In this document: piece by piece, positions 25,073-36,043 of the stretch
Layout of the letters: every line of letters begins with the position of its first letter
Numbering within the stretch: position 1 is the stretch's first letter
Source of the DNA: Cavia porcellus
Lineage: Eukaryota; Chordata; Mammalia; Rodentia; Caviidae
Direction: 5' to 3'
DNA: 64,000 nucleotides
NCBI RefSeq assembly: GCF_034190915.1
Contig: NW_026947484.1
Span: 68,465,482 to 68,529,481, forward strand
The notes under the pieces: generated by a model
The model's database searches: none
Told to the model about the DNA's origin: nothing
What the model saw: the letters and a program-made list of their open reading frames with translations, nothing else
Translations under genes and position numbers: made by a program

Positions 25073-27354
25073 GGCAAAATTACTCCATTTTTTTTTTTTG
25101 TCTCTCAATTATTAAATAAATAGAACCCAGACCATTTAGATCTGTGTTAGGACTTCTGTTCAATGCACTGATTAGGAAGACGAAGAATTTGACATCAGAT
25201 ATCCTCGGAGGAAAATGATGTTATATAAAATGCTGTTTGTTTACATCCTGATGAAGAAAAGCCAGCTCCGTAATAACAAAAGTGTCCTTGTTCCATCCTG
25301 AGTATCAAATTCAGTATTTTCTTCCAGACAAAACACTTTTTTTGTTTTTTGTTTTACAAGTTTGGTTTTCTGTCTCTTTTCTGGAAGTCTTTTCTTGGAT
25401 GGATAAATACCTTTCTCAGCCCAGGAGTTAATGAGATGCCCAGCAGTTTGGAATTTGAGTTTTTCTTGTTTACTTACAAAAGCTGCATACTAATATTAAA
25501 TATTAAATATCTAGAAAAGAATATAAAACTCAGAAAATATATAAATATATCCCAACTATTTACTACATAGTAGGAATAAAAATGTCTCGAAATGAGTGAT
25601 TCCACTTTAATCTTCTAGAGATCATTTAGATCTGGTCCAAAGACAAACCTTTATCATTAAAACAGAATAAACCTAAGTCATCTTCAAGAGATGGTATTGT
25701 TGTTTCAAAAGAATAGTCTCAGGAAAATCTACAGTGAATTATTCATTGCTTTTAATTATATTCTTATTATAATTTAATTATATTCTTATATAATTATAAA
25801 ATTTAATAAATGGGTCTTTGAGTCTTTTTTAGAGTTCTAATATTCCATGAAAAAAGATCACTTGTGTTTGCGTTTTCTTCCTGGACCATACAAAAATCTG
25901 ATTAGAGAAAACATCAAATTTAAATCTCTGTCTTCGTTTTGAACTTGGGCAACTCTCAAATTCAATCTGGTTAACACTTAAACATGTGCTCCTTTACTTA
26001 TAATGTGGCAATGTCCTGATAACCCCATCCTAAGTCAAAAATACTGGTAAGATGAAAATATGTTTAATATTCCTAACCTATAAACATCATAGTTTGGCCC
26101 ACTTTAAACATGCTCAGAATGCTTACATTGGCTTACAGTTGGGAAAAATCACCTAACCCAAGGATTATTTTATAACAAAGTGTTGACTAGCTTGTGTAAT
26201 TGATTGAATACTTGTTTCCAAAGATGTTGGTAACACAGAACACTATCCAGGATTGGTTGATTACCCTCGGCATCAGGTGCCTGGCCAGGAGTTGTGGTTT
26301 TACTGGTGCCGTCCAGCATCATGAGAGAACCCTGTTCTGTGTATTACTGGCTCAGGAAAAGATCAAAATTCCAAACTCTGAGTTTAGTTTCTACTGACTA
26401 TGCACTGTTTTCACACCATGATAAAAATCAAAACATTGTAAGTGAGGTCATCGTAAGTCAAGGACACTGTACATTAATTGTGCAATTATTATGTCCTGAG
26501 TGCACTGTTAGTTTTTATGTAAGTGCCAGAGCTAATTTCCAAGTCAACTAGTGTCTCGGCAGAACGATTGTATGTGCCAAATGTCATACCAGTCAGCAAT
26601 AAAAAATGTTACCATGAGCCCACAAAAAATGGGAGATAAGAGAAGTTATTCTATTGGCGGGTTCAGATATAAAGTCATAACTAGTTCAAAAAAATCAATC
26701 CATGAACGCACAGGGCCCATAGAGAGAGCTTTATATAGTAAAAGCAAATTTCAAATTTTGGATGTAAAAATTAGCATCACTCAGCTCTTGCCACCCTGTC
26801 CAGTGATCCCCACACAGGCCTCTGCTCTGGCCTCCACACAGATTGCATTCCAGGGAAGGTGCTTTCGATGGACAGGATGGTACAGTGACCCCTTTGAGTC
26901 CTCAGCACCAAGGGAGCCCTCAGTAGGCAGTTACATTTTCTTAAAGGTATGAATGGCCTGATTTTTCAATAGAACTTTGCAAAATGAATCAAAATCTAAT
27001 TGATCTTTTTTGTGAGTTGATTCTTTTCAGTGTTGAGTCCCTAGACGGATGTGTCTGGGATGGAACTCTTTTTCCACTGACTTCTCCTCGGGCTTATCTT
27101 TAGCTGGGCCTGCGGAGGGGAGGCGGACACAAGGCAGAGCCCCACAGGTCCTGGTTGTCCTGTCACTTTCCCTCCTCCACGCTAAGATCCTCCCTGGACT
27201 TGAATGAGTTCACCCACATTCACACATTCCTTTCAAGGAGTTTTAAAAAGACAGAGGGACCATCTTCTCTGGTCTGTGTTTAACTTGTTGAGTTGTGGAC
27301 TTGTGTCTCTGCCACCATTGAACAGAGCCAGAAGAACCCAAATCTCAAGGATAG

Positions 27355-27355
<1 letters not shown>

Positions 27356-27396
<41 letters not shown>
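27356..27396 (+). repeat. (AC)n microsatellite
   Basis: About 20 AC units starting in gatagaaacacacac. Confidence 0.98.
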
Positions 27397-27400
<4 letters not shown>

Positions 27401-27610
27401 TCATGCATGCACGCAGGTGCTACACAGACACCCTCCATGGTGCACAAAGATGATACAACAGGCAGTAGTGAAGGTGCAAAAGCAAACCAACCAAATCAGA
27501 GAGGGTATGAAACCTAAGGGGAAAACAGGGCCTGAAATGGACAGAAAGCGAATTCAAAATAGTCAAAATATCTACCAGTCTCGAATTACGAGAAAAATCA
27601 CCAGCCACCT

Positions 27611-27709
27611 TACAAGATTCTGGAATGCTTCTAAAACTTCAAGGCACATACAAATCACGTGCTTTGAGAAGTTAAAATACAGATTCTCATTCATCAATTT
27701 AAGGTAAAT
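27611..27709 (+). repeat. Left arm of a ~98 bp inverted repeat
   Basis: gattctggaatgcttctaaaacttcaagg ... aaatcacgtgctttgagaag ttaaaat.cagattctc ... aatttaaggtaaat recurs in reverse complement at 28263-28360, about 90% alike by eye. Confidence 0.88.
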
Positions 27710-28127
27710 ACTGGGACCTGCTTATATGTGTATATATAAGCAAAAATGATATCCATCTAATAGCATATAATACATAATAAGAGGACTTACAAGGAAAATA
27801 TACACTGTTCATGTTTTTATGTTAGTACTTTTATTACTAGGCTTATATTTACTTTTTATTCCTGGATGATTAGCCTTTTACCCTGAAACTTCTGACTCCA
27901 AGTGTCACTTTATTATTATATTTTACTTTCTATAGTAAAGCTGCATCTCATAGTAGAAAATAACGAGGAAGTAGCACTCAAGTTTCTAGAAACTCTATTT
28001 TGTAGTTACAGGTATTACAGAAAACAGATCTTTTCCATTTAAGGCAAGGAAAAATGCTAACATTCATTAGACAAATTCTTAGATAATATTTAGGGCTCGC
28101 TTAGGATTTGCTTAATTTTTAAAAGGA

Positions 28128-28162
28128 TCACAGACAGACAGATAGACAGACAGATGGACAGA
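28128..28162 (+). repeat. (GACA)n-type microsatellite
   Basis: cacagacagacagatagaca gacagatggacaga. Confidence 0.9.
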
Positions 28163-28262
28163 TTTCATTCTGGCACAACCTAACCCCTTGCCATTCTATA
28201 AGTGGTCTTGACTTCGCTGAAGAGATTTTTTTTTGACAATTTTTCAAAACACAAGTTCTCAA

Positions 28263-28360
28263 ATTTACCTTAAATTAATGAAAGAGAATCTGCATTTTAA
28301 CTTCTCAAAGCACGTGATTTGTGTGTACCTTGAAGTTCTAGAAGCATTCTAGAATTTTAC
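28263..28360 (-). repeat. Right arm of the ~98 bp inverted repeat
   Basis: Plus strand reads atttaccttaaattaatgaa, tctgcattttaacttctcaa, agcacgtgatttgtgtgtac, the reverse complement of 27611-27709. The spacer is 553 bp. Confidence 0.88.
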
Positions 28361-28435
28361 AGAGGTTCCACGAACAGAAACGGAATTATTCCATGAATCT
28401 TCAGGGGGCTTCCTTCCAAAGATCCTATAAGCCAT

Positions 28436-28503
28436 TCTCTCCCTCCTTCCCTCTCTCCTCCCCTCTCTCCGGCTCTCTCTCCTCCCCTCTCTCCTTCCTT
28501 CTT
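28436..28503 (+). repeat. CT-rich low-complexity tract
   Basis: Repeated ccctctctcc/ctcctcccc units. Confidence 0.9.
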
Positions 28504-28504
28504 T

Positions 28505-28572
28505 CCTGGGATTGAACTCAGAGTCTCACACATGCTAGCGTCTGGTCTACCAGTGAGCTATACTCCAGCCCC
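28505..28572 (-). mobile_element. ID-like SINE fragment, antisense
   Basis: cctgggattgaactcagagt ... taccagtgagctatactccagcccc is an ID body in reverse (ccccagc at the right end, gattgaactc at the left). Confidence 0.75.
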
Positions 28573-29288
28573 TTCTGTGCACTACTTTCTATATCTTGCC
28601 TAAACTTACATGGAAAGGTGATCTTGGAATTTGGAGGTCTCCCTATTTTATCTCCTCCCCAGCGATGCTATGGGCCACACACTGCTCCTGACACCTCTCC
28701 TACCACAAAAACAGGCTTGGAGAAGGAGTGACAGAAGGATCCGTGGATTTGGATGAGAGAGTTACATATGCTTTCTATTGCATGAAGGAGATCTCCACAT
28801 CATGGTCACCATGGTGCATTCTTCTCTAAGGATTATCTTATGGTCCAAGCAATAGAGGAAAACTTCCCTATCTTTCTACCCACAAGACTTTGTGTTTTAC
28901 ACAAGTGAGTTAGAATAAAAAGGTATTTCTTGGTTTGAGTTTTATTCATTGTTCATCTTTAAAATGCCAATCTGAGGACCCAAGACATAGCTTGTGACGT
29001 GTCTGCCAATGAGCTCACGGCAGAGAGAGGGGCCCCCCCATTCTTCTCCCACTGAGCTTCACGAAGACTGGAACCCTCGCTATCTCTTCAGAAGCAAGCA
29101 TTCCCTCACTGTGACTCCTTGTGTTTGAGTGAGCTTAGTTAATAGACATTCATGGTGACACTGACAATGACAGTTGACAAGAGACCCTGCTGAAACAGCA
29201 GCGGAATGAAGATGTGCAAAAACAAAACAAAACACAACAGAAAGACATGACCGTTTCAAGTCTTTAAGCTGCAAAGGAAGGAACATAC

Positions 29289-29357
29289 CTGAGGTGCACC
29301 CCAGACACCCTTCTTCACAAGGCAAGCATTCCTCGTAGTCTGAATCTTGGACTTCAC
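29289..29357 (-). CDS. PCSK5: PCSK5 exon, small PC5B cysteine-rich exon
   Basis: This 69 bp exon has a strong acceptor (ctcttctccctgcacag, AG at 29359-29358) and the donor CTCAG|gtatgt (GT at 29288-29287). Phase 1 in and out; the leading GT completes a Gly codon and 22 full codons follow: EVQDSDYEEC then LPCEEGCLGCTS. Human PC5B has EVQDPDYEEC VPCEEGCLGC, directly continuing ...LECGQG from the previous exon. This is the last PCSK5 exon visible. The next expected segment (a repeat beginning around DPGTCTSC in human) was looked for on the minus strand from 29288 to 1 and not found, so the following intron is at least 29.3 kb. The exon is frame-neutral like its neighbour. Confidence 0.94.
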
Positions 29358-30412
29358 CTGTGCAGGGAGAAGAGTGAAAAGCAATCATTCCCACTAAGCA
29401 GAGGCGCATCCGTTGCTAGGATACATTGGTATGCAGCTTATTTTTAAAGCACAGAGCAGTATGTACCAAAATCATGTATATACATGTTACATGCTCTTTA
29501 TCTTTTTCTGTCAGTTTAATAAATTGGATTAGTTTGTTTGGGTACAAATAGAATAAAGTCAGACCATATGCCATGTAAGTAGCTTGGAAGTCACGCTGAT
29601 AGATTTTATTTGTTAAAGAAATCAATTCTGCTTCTGGGAAAATACAATTGTGTATACAAATGAACAGGCTCCACTGCTCTTTTCATCTGTCCTACTAAAC
29701 GCATTTTAAAAAATAGTTTAAACCTTTTCATTACATTTGTTAACATTCAGGAGAAATGAAATGGTTTTATTCTAAAAACATCTTGGAGCTTTCTTGAGCA
29801 CCAGACCAGGCCTAGTTATTACACAGAGCAGTGGAATAGTCTGTGACATTTACATAGAAGAGAACCAGAACCCTAAGTGTCTTCTTGGTTTATTTCCCTT
29901 TTCCATATTAGATAAAAATTGGGCAAAACCAATCACACATATAATTCAGATTAATTTAACATTTTCAAGTAAGCTTATTCTTACTGGCTTCTCGCAGTGA
30001 CTCTATCTTGGTGCTATGTTTTCCCTTTCGCAAATGAAGAAGCCAAGGTGTGAGAAATTAGATTAGTTTTGCCCTGGGTCTTATATGTAACAATTGGGGA
30101 GGCGAAAACCGTTGGACGTGACTTTGAGAGTCGAATCTAATTTTCCCCCTACCATATCCTGTCCACACACACCTCAGTGAGGCTCACGTTCTGTAGGATC
30201 AGCTGTACTCCTGGGATGCTGCATTGGGTCCGGGACAGCCAGGGAGGAGATGTGGGGGAAGAGGAAGGGGCTGCTATTCCTCGACAGAAGGCATCGATGG
30301 GTCACCTGAAGGCTTGACATTAAGTCTGGGACCTGACATGCCCGGATGTCTGGGGAGTAAAGATAGCCCCTACCCCAACCGCAGGTCCTGGGTGAGCCCA
30401 GAGCAGTCTCAC
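29358..30412 (-). other. PCSK5: PCSK5 intron, 1055 bp, phase 1
   Basis: The shortest intron of the cluster, between two frame-neutral exons. GC-rich next to the upstream exon (about 30200-30412) and AT-rich elsewhere. No repeat recognised. Confidence 0.9.
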
Positions 30413-30619
30413 CTTGCCCGCACTCCAGCTTCTCGCAGGTGCTGTTGGTGGGTCCCAGAACATAGCCGCTAACGCATCTGGTACAGATGTGTGGGTGGTG
30501 GCAGAGCTCACAGTTGTCCGGGCAGGGCAGGCAGGTGTGGCCCTGGGCAGGGGCGTGGCCGGCTGGGCAGCTCTCTAGACACTCCCCCTGGTGCAAGAAG
30601 CGCTCTCGACCCTGCTTGT
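30413..30619 (-). CDS. PCSK5: PCSK5 exon, PC5B cysteine-rich repeat with N-glycosylation site
   Basis: This 207 bp exon is the largest here. Acceptor ccggtcag (AG at 30621-30620) follows a purine-interrupted pyrimidine tract and looks weaker than the other three. The donor is CAAG|gtgaga (GT at 30412-30411). Phase 1 in and phase 1 out, with 68 full codons after the split Asp codon. Motifs in order: KQGRERFLHQGECLESC, then CLPCPDNCELC, then CTRCVSGY, then GPTNSTCEKLECGQ. The human equivalents are YGREHFLYQGEC, CLPCPDNCELC and PTNHTCQKLECGQ, so the identity is secure. NST at about codon 58 is an N-X-T glycosylation sequon shared with human (NHT). The exon is much richer in GC than its flanks. 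It is symmetric, so exclusion would remove 69 residues without a frameshift. It lies 1055 bp upstream of the next exon. Confidence 0.96.
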
Positions 30620-33363
30620 CTGACCGGTTTGAGGGGCAACAGAAAGATAGAAAATGTGCGAAATCAGCCATGAAGCTAATATAATGTGAGACATTTTATT
30701 AAAAAAGAAACGACCGAGTGCTTTTGTTCCTAAGGGACCAGGAGTGTAAGAATGGATTTAATGAAAAGTGCAATATCTATATCCTTGTCGTTGAAAAGTT
30801 TTCCTTGCAGGGAATCAGCTTACAATATTTTATATATTTGAGTGAACAGCAACTACTATCTGGGATATCACTGCAAAACCACAAAGCATGCTCTGTGAAT
30901 AACCACAATTCAAAATATGCTTAAGTTTCCCTAGGGCTCCTTTTGGTATCTATGGAACTTCTCAAATTTGGGGGTTACAGAGATCCCATAAGAATAAACA
31001 CATGCTTAATAATAGACACACTTTATAAAAGTGTGGTCTCCTAAAATGACTTGGAATTGTTGTTATCAAAATCATATGCTTGTGTTGACTGACTAATGAT
31101 TGAATTTTTGCAAAGCTCCCAAGTCTCACAGTGAGGCCTTCCTGGAGCTCTGGGCCAAGTACACCTCTCTGCTTCTTATCCATGCATTCCTGGGAGCTCA
31201 GGACTCCTGTCAGCACTGGGCTCTTGAAGGAAACAATCAGTGACACTTCCAGCAGACAGACTATAGGAATTTGTTCTTGGAGAGAATGGGAAAATCTAAT
31301 CAGCTAGAGAAGATCACAATTTGTTACAAAGGATTCTAACCAGGCAGGAATGTATAATCTACAGTAAAACAAATACCGTAGATACACCTAGAGATTTTCC
31401 ACTCGCAGCCTCCTGCAGTTTTTATGTTGAACATACTTAGGATTTCCATCCTCTCTGAATCAGACTTCCCATATGTGCCTGCTTCTGAGGAACAGGCAGT
31501 CTGTGTGACCCAGAATAACGGATGTAGTGATCCACCACATGGAGAGCCTAAGCCATTGACCTTCAACATGCAAGGCTGCTGAACTTGCAATAAAATAGCA
31601 TTCATTCCTATTTCTGGCATAGAAACTGAAAATCAGTACAATGGTAGACTAAACCATATGAAACCGCTGTCTAATTTTTGCCCAAGTGCAGCACTTTCAA
31701 ATATCTCTAACATTTCTTATTTAATCTCAAATCTGTACAATTTTATTTTCCCCAGTTTTTAAAAACATCAGTATATGTGTGTGATACATGGTAAATACAT
31801 GCATCGTGGGGTATTGGTATGTATACAATATCATATCTTGGTCCCTTTGACTTCCCATCTACAGCTATCAACTATGATTTTAAAAACCCATTGTTGGATC
31901 ATAAGCTCTCAGGCTACCACTTTTCTGATTTTAATTTCATATCAAAAATCCTTTGGTTCCTGCAGGGTCAAGAAAACAAAGAGTGCTATAAGAGAGGAGA
32001 AGGGAAAAGTCATCAGTAGCTTTGAGGATGGATTTAGAAAAGCATTGTCCCTCAAGGAAGGAAAGTGCTGAGCACTTTGAGAGGAGCCTGTGTGATCACA
32101 TAGCCAGGACCAAGAATGAGGAGCACAGAACTCTGATTTGATGAAGTCTGGGACCTCAGGAGACCCCAGGAGTGCCAACCTTCCAAGTTACGTTTTGTGC
32201 AGTCCCTGACTTATTCACAATTGATCTGTCTTTTCACAGCTCCACGACTTCTCTGATGCAAGTCGGAGAATCTGCAGGAAAGCAGGAAGGGGCCACCTCC
32301 CTACTCAAGGGTTTCTCTGAACCACCACACCTTTGCAGGGCATCAGCTCACAGTCCGCAAGCCCGGCTTCAGGAAGCTCCCCAGGCACATATTTGTCAAA
32401 TGACTGAAGGTATGAGGGTAAGAATGAATTTGTACTTGCAGGATTAACTTTCCCTTATACACTCAGTTGGATCAATCATCTTAAACAATTAATAGTGATG
32501 GGCTCTAGTATCAGAAGAAACGTTATTTGATCCTGCTTTTATTGTTTGGACATGGATTTATTACTCAGACCTTTTTGGGGTGTCATCAATTGCATTTAAA
32601 GGACAAAAATTTGAAGGGCCTCAGTTCTTAAAACACACAGATCCCACATAAAGAAGTTATTTAAATTTCTTGTCCATGGCCAGCTTTCCCAAGTTGGCTG
32701 CAGGATTATGTCAAGATTTAGTAGTGTTCTTGATTGCCTCAGTAGTTTGCCAGCTCATTTAGTTATAGTCGGTAATTCAGGAAGCTGAGATTTAAATGCC
32801 ATGCATAATTTTTGGCGTCCTGCCCAGGGTCTCCAAATTTAAATGACTACAGTGATGTGTAAGAGAAGCTGGCTCCAGCAGGAGGAGGGTTGACATTTTT
32901 TGGCAGGCACCACTTTCACGGTATGATGTGAGGACCCAGTTAAGAGTCAAGGAAGTGGAAGGAGTTCCACGTGGAGTTCAGGTATTCCAGAGTCACCAAG
33001 TGCTACCCGCACATTTCTTGGTAGTGGATTTTGTCAGAAAGTGAACTAGCGTGAAGTCCCTGCAGTCTGAAGGAGGAAGGAGAGCCGAGGGTCAGAGGCA
33101 GAGGAGAAGGTCTGTCGCAAAGAATGAAAGAAAGGCTGAGGAACTCTGAAATGAACTTTATCAAGTTCATATCAATATTTTGCTAACTGTACCTGTTTTG
33201 TGATTGGCCGAATTCAATTTTGGGTCTAGCTGTGTAGAGGATAAATCTAGGAGAGACTTCTGAGAAAATTTCCTCCAGTGTAACTAGAGACCTGCATTTC
33301 CATAAGAATTCACACCTAAACCTTAATGAGTCCCCAACTCAATGAGGGATGAACTTGTTCTTT

Positions 33364-33710
33364 GTCTTAGTTATTGTCTTCACTGGAGACCCACGATTTA
33401 AAGAAAGGTTTATTTTCGGGTCATGTTTTAGTCCATGGTCAGCAGGGGCCAAGAAAGAATGACACGAGAGAGGAGCACAGTAGATGAGAGGCTGCTTACC
33501 TCATGGTGGGGGGCAACAGGGATAAGGGGAGCCAAGAAGGGAGATGCACCAAACCCCATCACATTCCCAGTGGGCCTCCTCTCGCAAACGAACCCCACCT
33601 CTGACAGCAAGTCAGCTATGTTGCCCCCATAATCCAACCACTTTTCAAGAGCCCTGCCTTCTAGCACATAAGCCTTTGGGGGGACATCCAGATAGAAACT
33701 GTAACACCAC
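33364..33710 (-). mobile_element. MaLR-like solo LTR, antisense
   Basis: In reverse it begins gtgttacagtttctatctgg atgtcccccc, continues caccatgaggtaagcagcct and actaaaacatgacccgaaaataaacctttc, and ends aactaagaca. Good match to the MaLR LTR plan. Confidence 0.78.
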
Positions 33711-34049
33711 ACACTGGTGGGTGTGGTTTACACAGGGAGAAGGGACTCCCCAGCCAGAGGATTTTCTTGCTTTTATTAAAGCTTCCACTTACAGATACAG
33801 AACAGCTTCAGTTAAATCATCCATTGTTAGTATTATTTCAAGATCTGGGCTATACTGGCCATGCTCATTCTTTGCCCCTTTTCCTCTCCTCCCCACCTCT
33901 GTCTTCCTCCTCTTCTTCCTCCTCCTTTCTCCTCCTCCTCCTCTTGCAGTACTAGGAATTGCCCTTGAGCTGAACTAAATTCTTAGCTAGCAGGCTTTCT
34001 CTGTCTCTCTGTTTCTCTGTGTCTGTCTGTCTCTCTTTTTTTCTTTCAC

Positions 34050-34232
34050 AATACTGGGAATTGATCTCAGGACCATTCCACTGAGCTACATCCCCAGCTC
34101 TTTTTGCCTTTTTAAAATTTTGAGGGAGAGTCTTGCTCAGTAATTAAGTTTCCCAGGCTGGGCTTGAACTTGGATTCTCCTGCCTCAGTCTCCCAGAGTG
34201 CTGGGATTATGGATGTGTACTGCACACTCTAC
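34050..34232 (-). mobile_element. B1-ID composite SINE, antisense
   Basis: tactgggaattgatctcagg accattccactgagctacat ccccagctc (ID part), then ttttgcctttttaaaatttt linker, gagtcttgctcagtaatta, gcctcagtctcccagagtgc tgggatta (B1 part). Confidence 0.82.
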
Positions 34233-34429
34233 TTATGCTAATTCTTCTTGACCCAGAGCATTAACCTCTTAGTAGGCAGAAGACCTGTTGAATGACAGCT
34301 TTCTAAGCAGCACGTTCGCTACTCACTAAATCTGGAAGTGATGTTGCTTCTCTGGCCTGTGGTAGAATTTCTACCAGTCAGATGGCATTTATAGTATTTT
34401 TTTCTTTGGTAACATATGAGACATTCTTA

Positions 34430-34545
34430 TTAAGCTGTAAACTCTTCAAAGATGAGTATCATGCTACCATTTATTGTGTTTTCCATGGAACACAGTATAT
34501 ATTAAGTTGGATATGGGAGGGATGCAATAAATGTTTAGGAAGATG
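34430..34545 (+). repeat. Possible L2 3'-end relic
   Basis: agctgtaaactcttcaaaga tgagtatcat ... gatgcaataaatgtttag fits the 3' terminal pattern of LINE-2. Confidence 0.4.
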
Positions 34546-34699
34546 GATTAAACATAGTCTTTCAAACAGAACATACAGAAGAAATGTCAAAGTGTTTTAT
34601 GTACATTTGGTCTGAGTAACGGTGGATGCTTAGATATTTTGCTTAACATCTCAGCTTCTAATTTTGTGCTACATATGGAAGTGATTTTTAGTTCCAAAT

Positions 34700-34812
34700 T
34701 TGTCTTTTCTTCCTTTCTTTTTCTCTGTTTCTTGTCTCTTTCTTTCTTTCTCTCCCTTTCTTTCTCCTTCCCTCTTTGCCTCTCTCCTTCTCTTCCTTTT
34801 TTTTTCTTCAAG
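34700..34812 (+). repeat. CTTT-rich low-complexity tract
   Basis: Polypyrimidine stretch of ctttcttt/ctccctttc units; gives a spurious Lys/Arg/Glu-rich reverse frame. Confidence 0.9.
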
Positions 34813-35696
34813 TAGGACAGATTTTAAGAGGCGAAATATTTAGTTCGGGGTCTTCTATCTAGTTAACAGTTTCTAGGGTACTGGGGCTCTGTAGAGACTT
34901 TTCCTAGGATTTTCTTGTTTAGAACAAAGAATTGAACAAAATAAGCTCAAAAAGGGGTTAGGTTTTACATTTATTGAAAGCAGAGAAAGCAGCATGCTCT
35001 GCAGATTGAATGCAGGCCAATTAAAAGTAGGAAAAGAAGCGTGCTCTATAGGGTGGGGTGGACCATGGTGGGAGGGACCATGGTGGGAGCCGAGAGCTTC
35101 ATGGTCGCTGTCTTTTGTACTTCCCACTCCCAGGCTGATGTCAGGTCTGCTGGGTCCCCTTAACCAGCTTGGCTTCTCTTGAGAAGAGCTGAAGACCGCA
35201 CTTTCTGATTGGATGTTTCTCTGCGCATGCCCAGGCATACTCACTTGGCTGACCACACCCTAATCTCCTGCCTCACTGCCTGTAACAAAGCCAGGATGAG
35301 AATCCATGTTTTCTGACTGCTGATCGCGGTGTTCTTTCTATTTCATCCTTCTTTCATGCAGCTGGGTATTGTGCACTTTTTATATAAGCCAGATGCTACC
35401 GTTGTGCTCAGATATTAGAGAACAAGGCAGAAACAGAGCACAGAACAGTTGAGAAGCCTGTGGATGGAAAGCCAGGGCTCCAAGAATGTGCTTATGAAGG
35501 TGGCCTGTCTTACCCCAGGAGGGATACCTTTCTTGTGGGAATGATATTGAAACCAAGATGGGACTGGAAGAAGCCAGACAATGAGTAGAACTGTCTTGAG
35601 TAAAGCCTTTGAGGTTAGAGAAGCTCTAATCCCAGAGGAATAATCAGATACAAGTAATAATGATAATACAGAAATAAGATAAGCACAGTTAATATC

Positions 35697-35825
35697 ATTC
35701 AATACTTAGTATGTGCCTCACCTTGTTCTAAATGCTTTAGTATTTTGTTTCACTTACTTTTTACAAATCATAAAGAGGTAATCATTAGCACCATTTTATA
35801 GATTAAAGAAACAGAACGAGACATT
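35697..35825 (+). repeat. MIR SINE relic
   Basis: tatgtgcctcaccttgttctaaatgcttta ... atcattagcaccattttatagattaaagaaacag matches the MIR consensus in forward orientation. Confidence 0.7.
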
Positions 35826-35853
35826 TCTAGAGAAAAAATATGACACAGATATA

Positions 35854-36043
35854 CAGTGATACCTAGGTGGCAAACTTAATTATTTCCAGGTTTCTAGTCA
35901 CAAACTGAATTGAAAGAGAACTGAATTAAAGTCAAGGGTTGAGTTCAACGTTGAGCTTATAGGGAATTTTGAGTGGCTTGGTGTCTAATTTGGTTTGTGA
36001 CCAGACTTGTGGAAAGCATTGTTTGTGAACCGAGGTACCACTG
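35854..36043 (+). mobile_element. Palindromic TIR DNA element (MITE-like, ~190 bp)
   Basis: Left end CAGTGATACCTAGGTGGCAA; reverse complement of the right end CAGTGGTACCTCGGTTCACA. Homology between the two halves continues inward to about 60 bp (ttctagtcacaaac against gtctggtcacaaac). A TA precedes the left end. Too short to encode a transposase; family not named with certainty, a Tc/mariner-type or hAT-type MITE. Confidence 0.75.

Larger units (their letters stand above)
1..29288 (-). other. PCSK5: PCSK5 intron 3' of the last visible exon (partial, over 29.2 kb), phase 1
   Basis: No exon of PCSK5 or any other gene was supported here. Contents are the SINEs, L1 pieces, MaLR LTRs, microsatellites and inverted duplications listed separately. 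Stretches in which I recognise nothing: 2.45-3.5, 3.7-6.78 (apart from a 51 bp tandem duplication), 8.2-10.04, 10.9-14.3, 14.5-15.6, 17.15-17.97, 20.2-21.25, 23.6-24.7, 25.1-27.35 and 28.6-29.28 kb. The 12.2-14.25 kb part looks unusually free of repeats. Confidence 0.8.

Noticed and set aside
27204..27707. 167-codon plus-strand open frame
   Set aside because: It runs through an (AC)n microsatellite (Thr/His repeat) and has no family resemblance.
1..29288. Search for the next PC5B exon (human motif around DPGTCTSC...MGYYRF)
   Set aside because: No matching reverse-strand sequence was found by eye; the exon is taken to lie left of the window.
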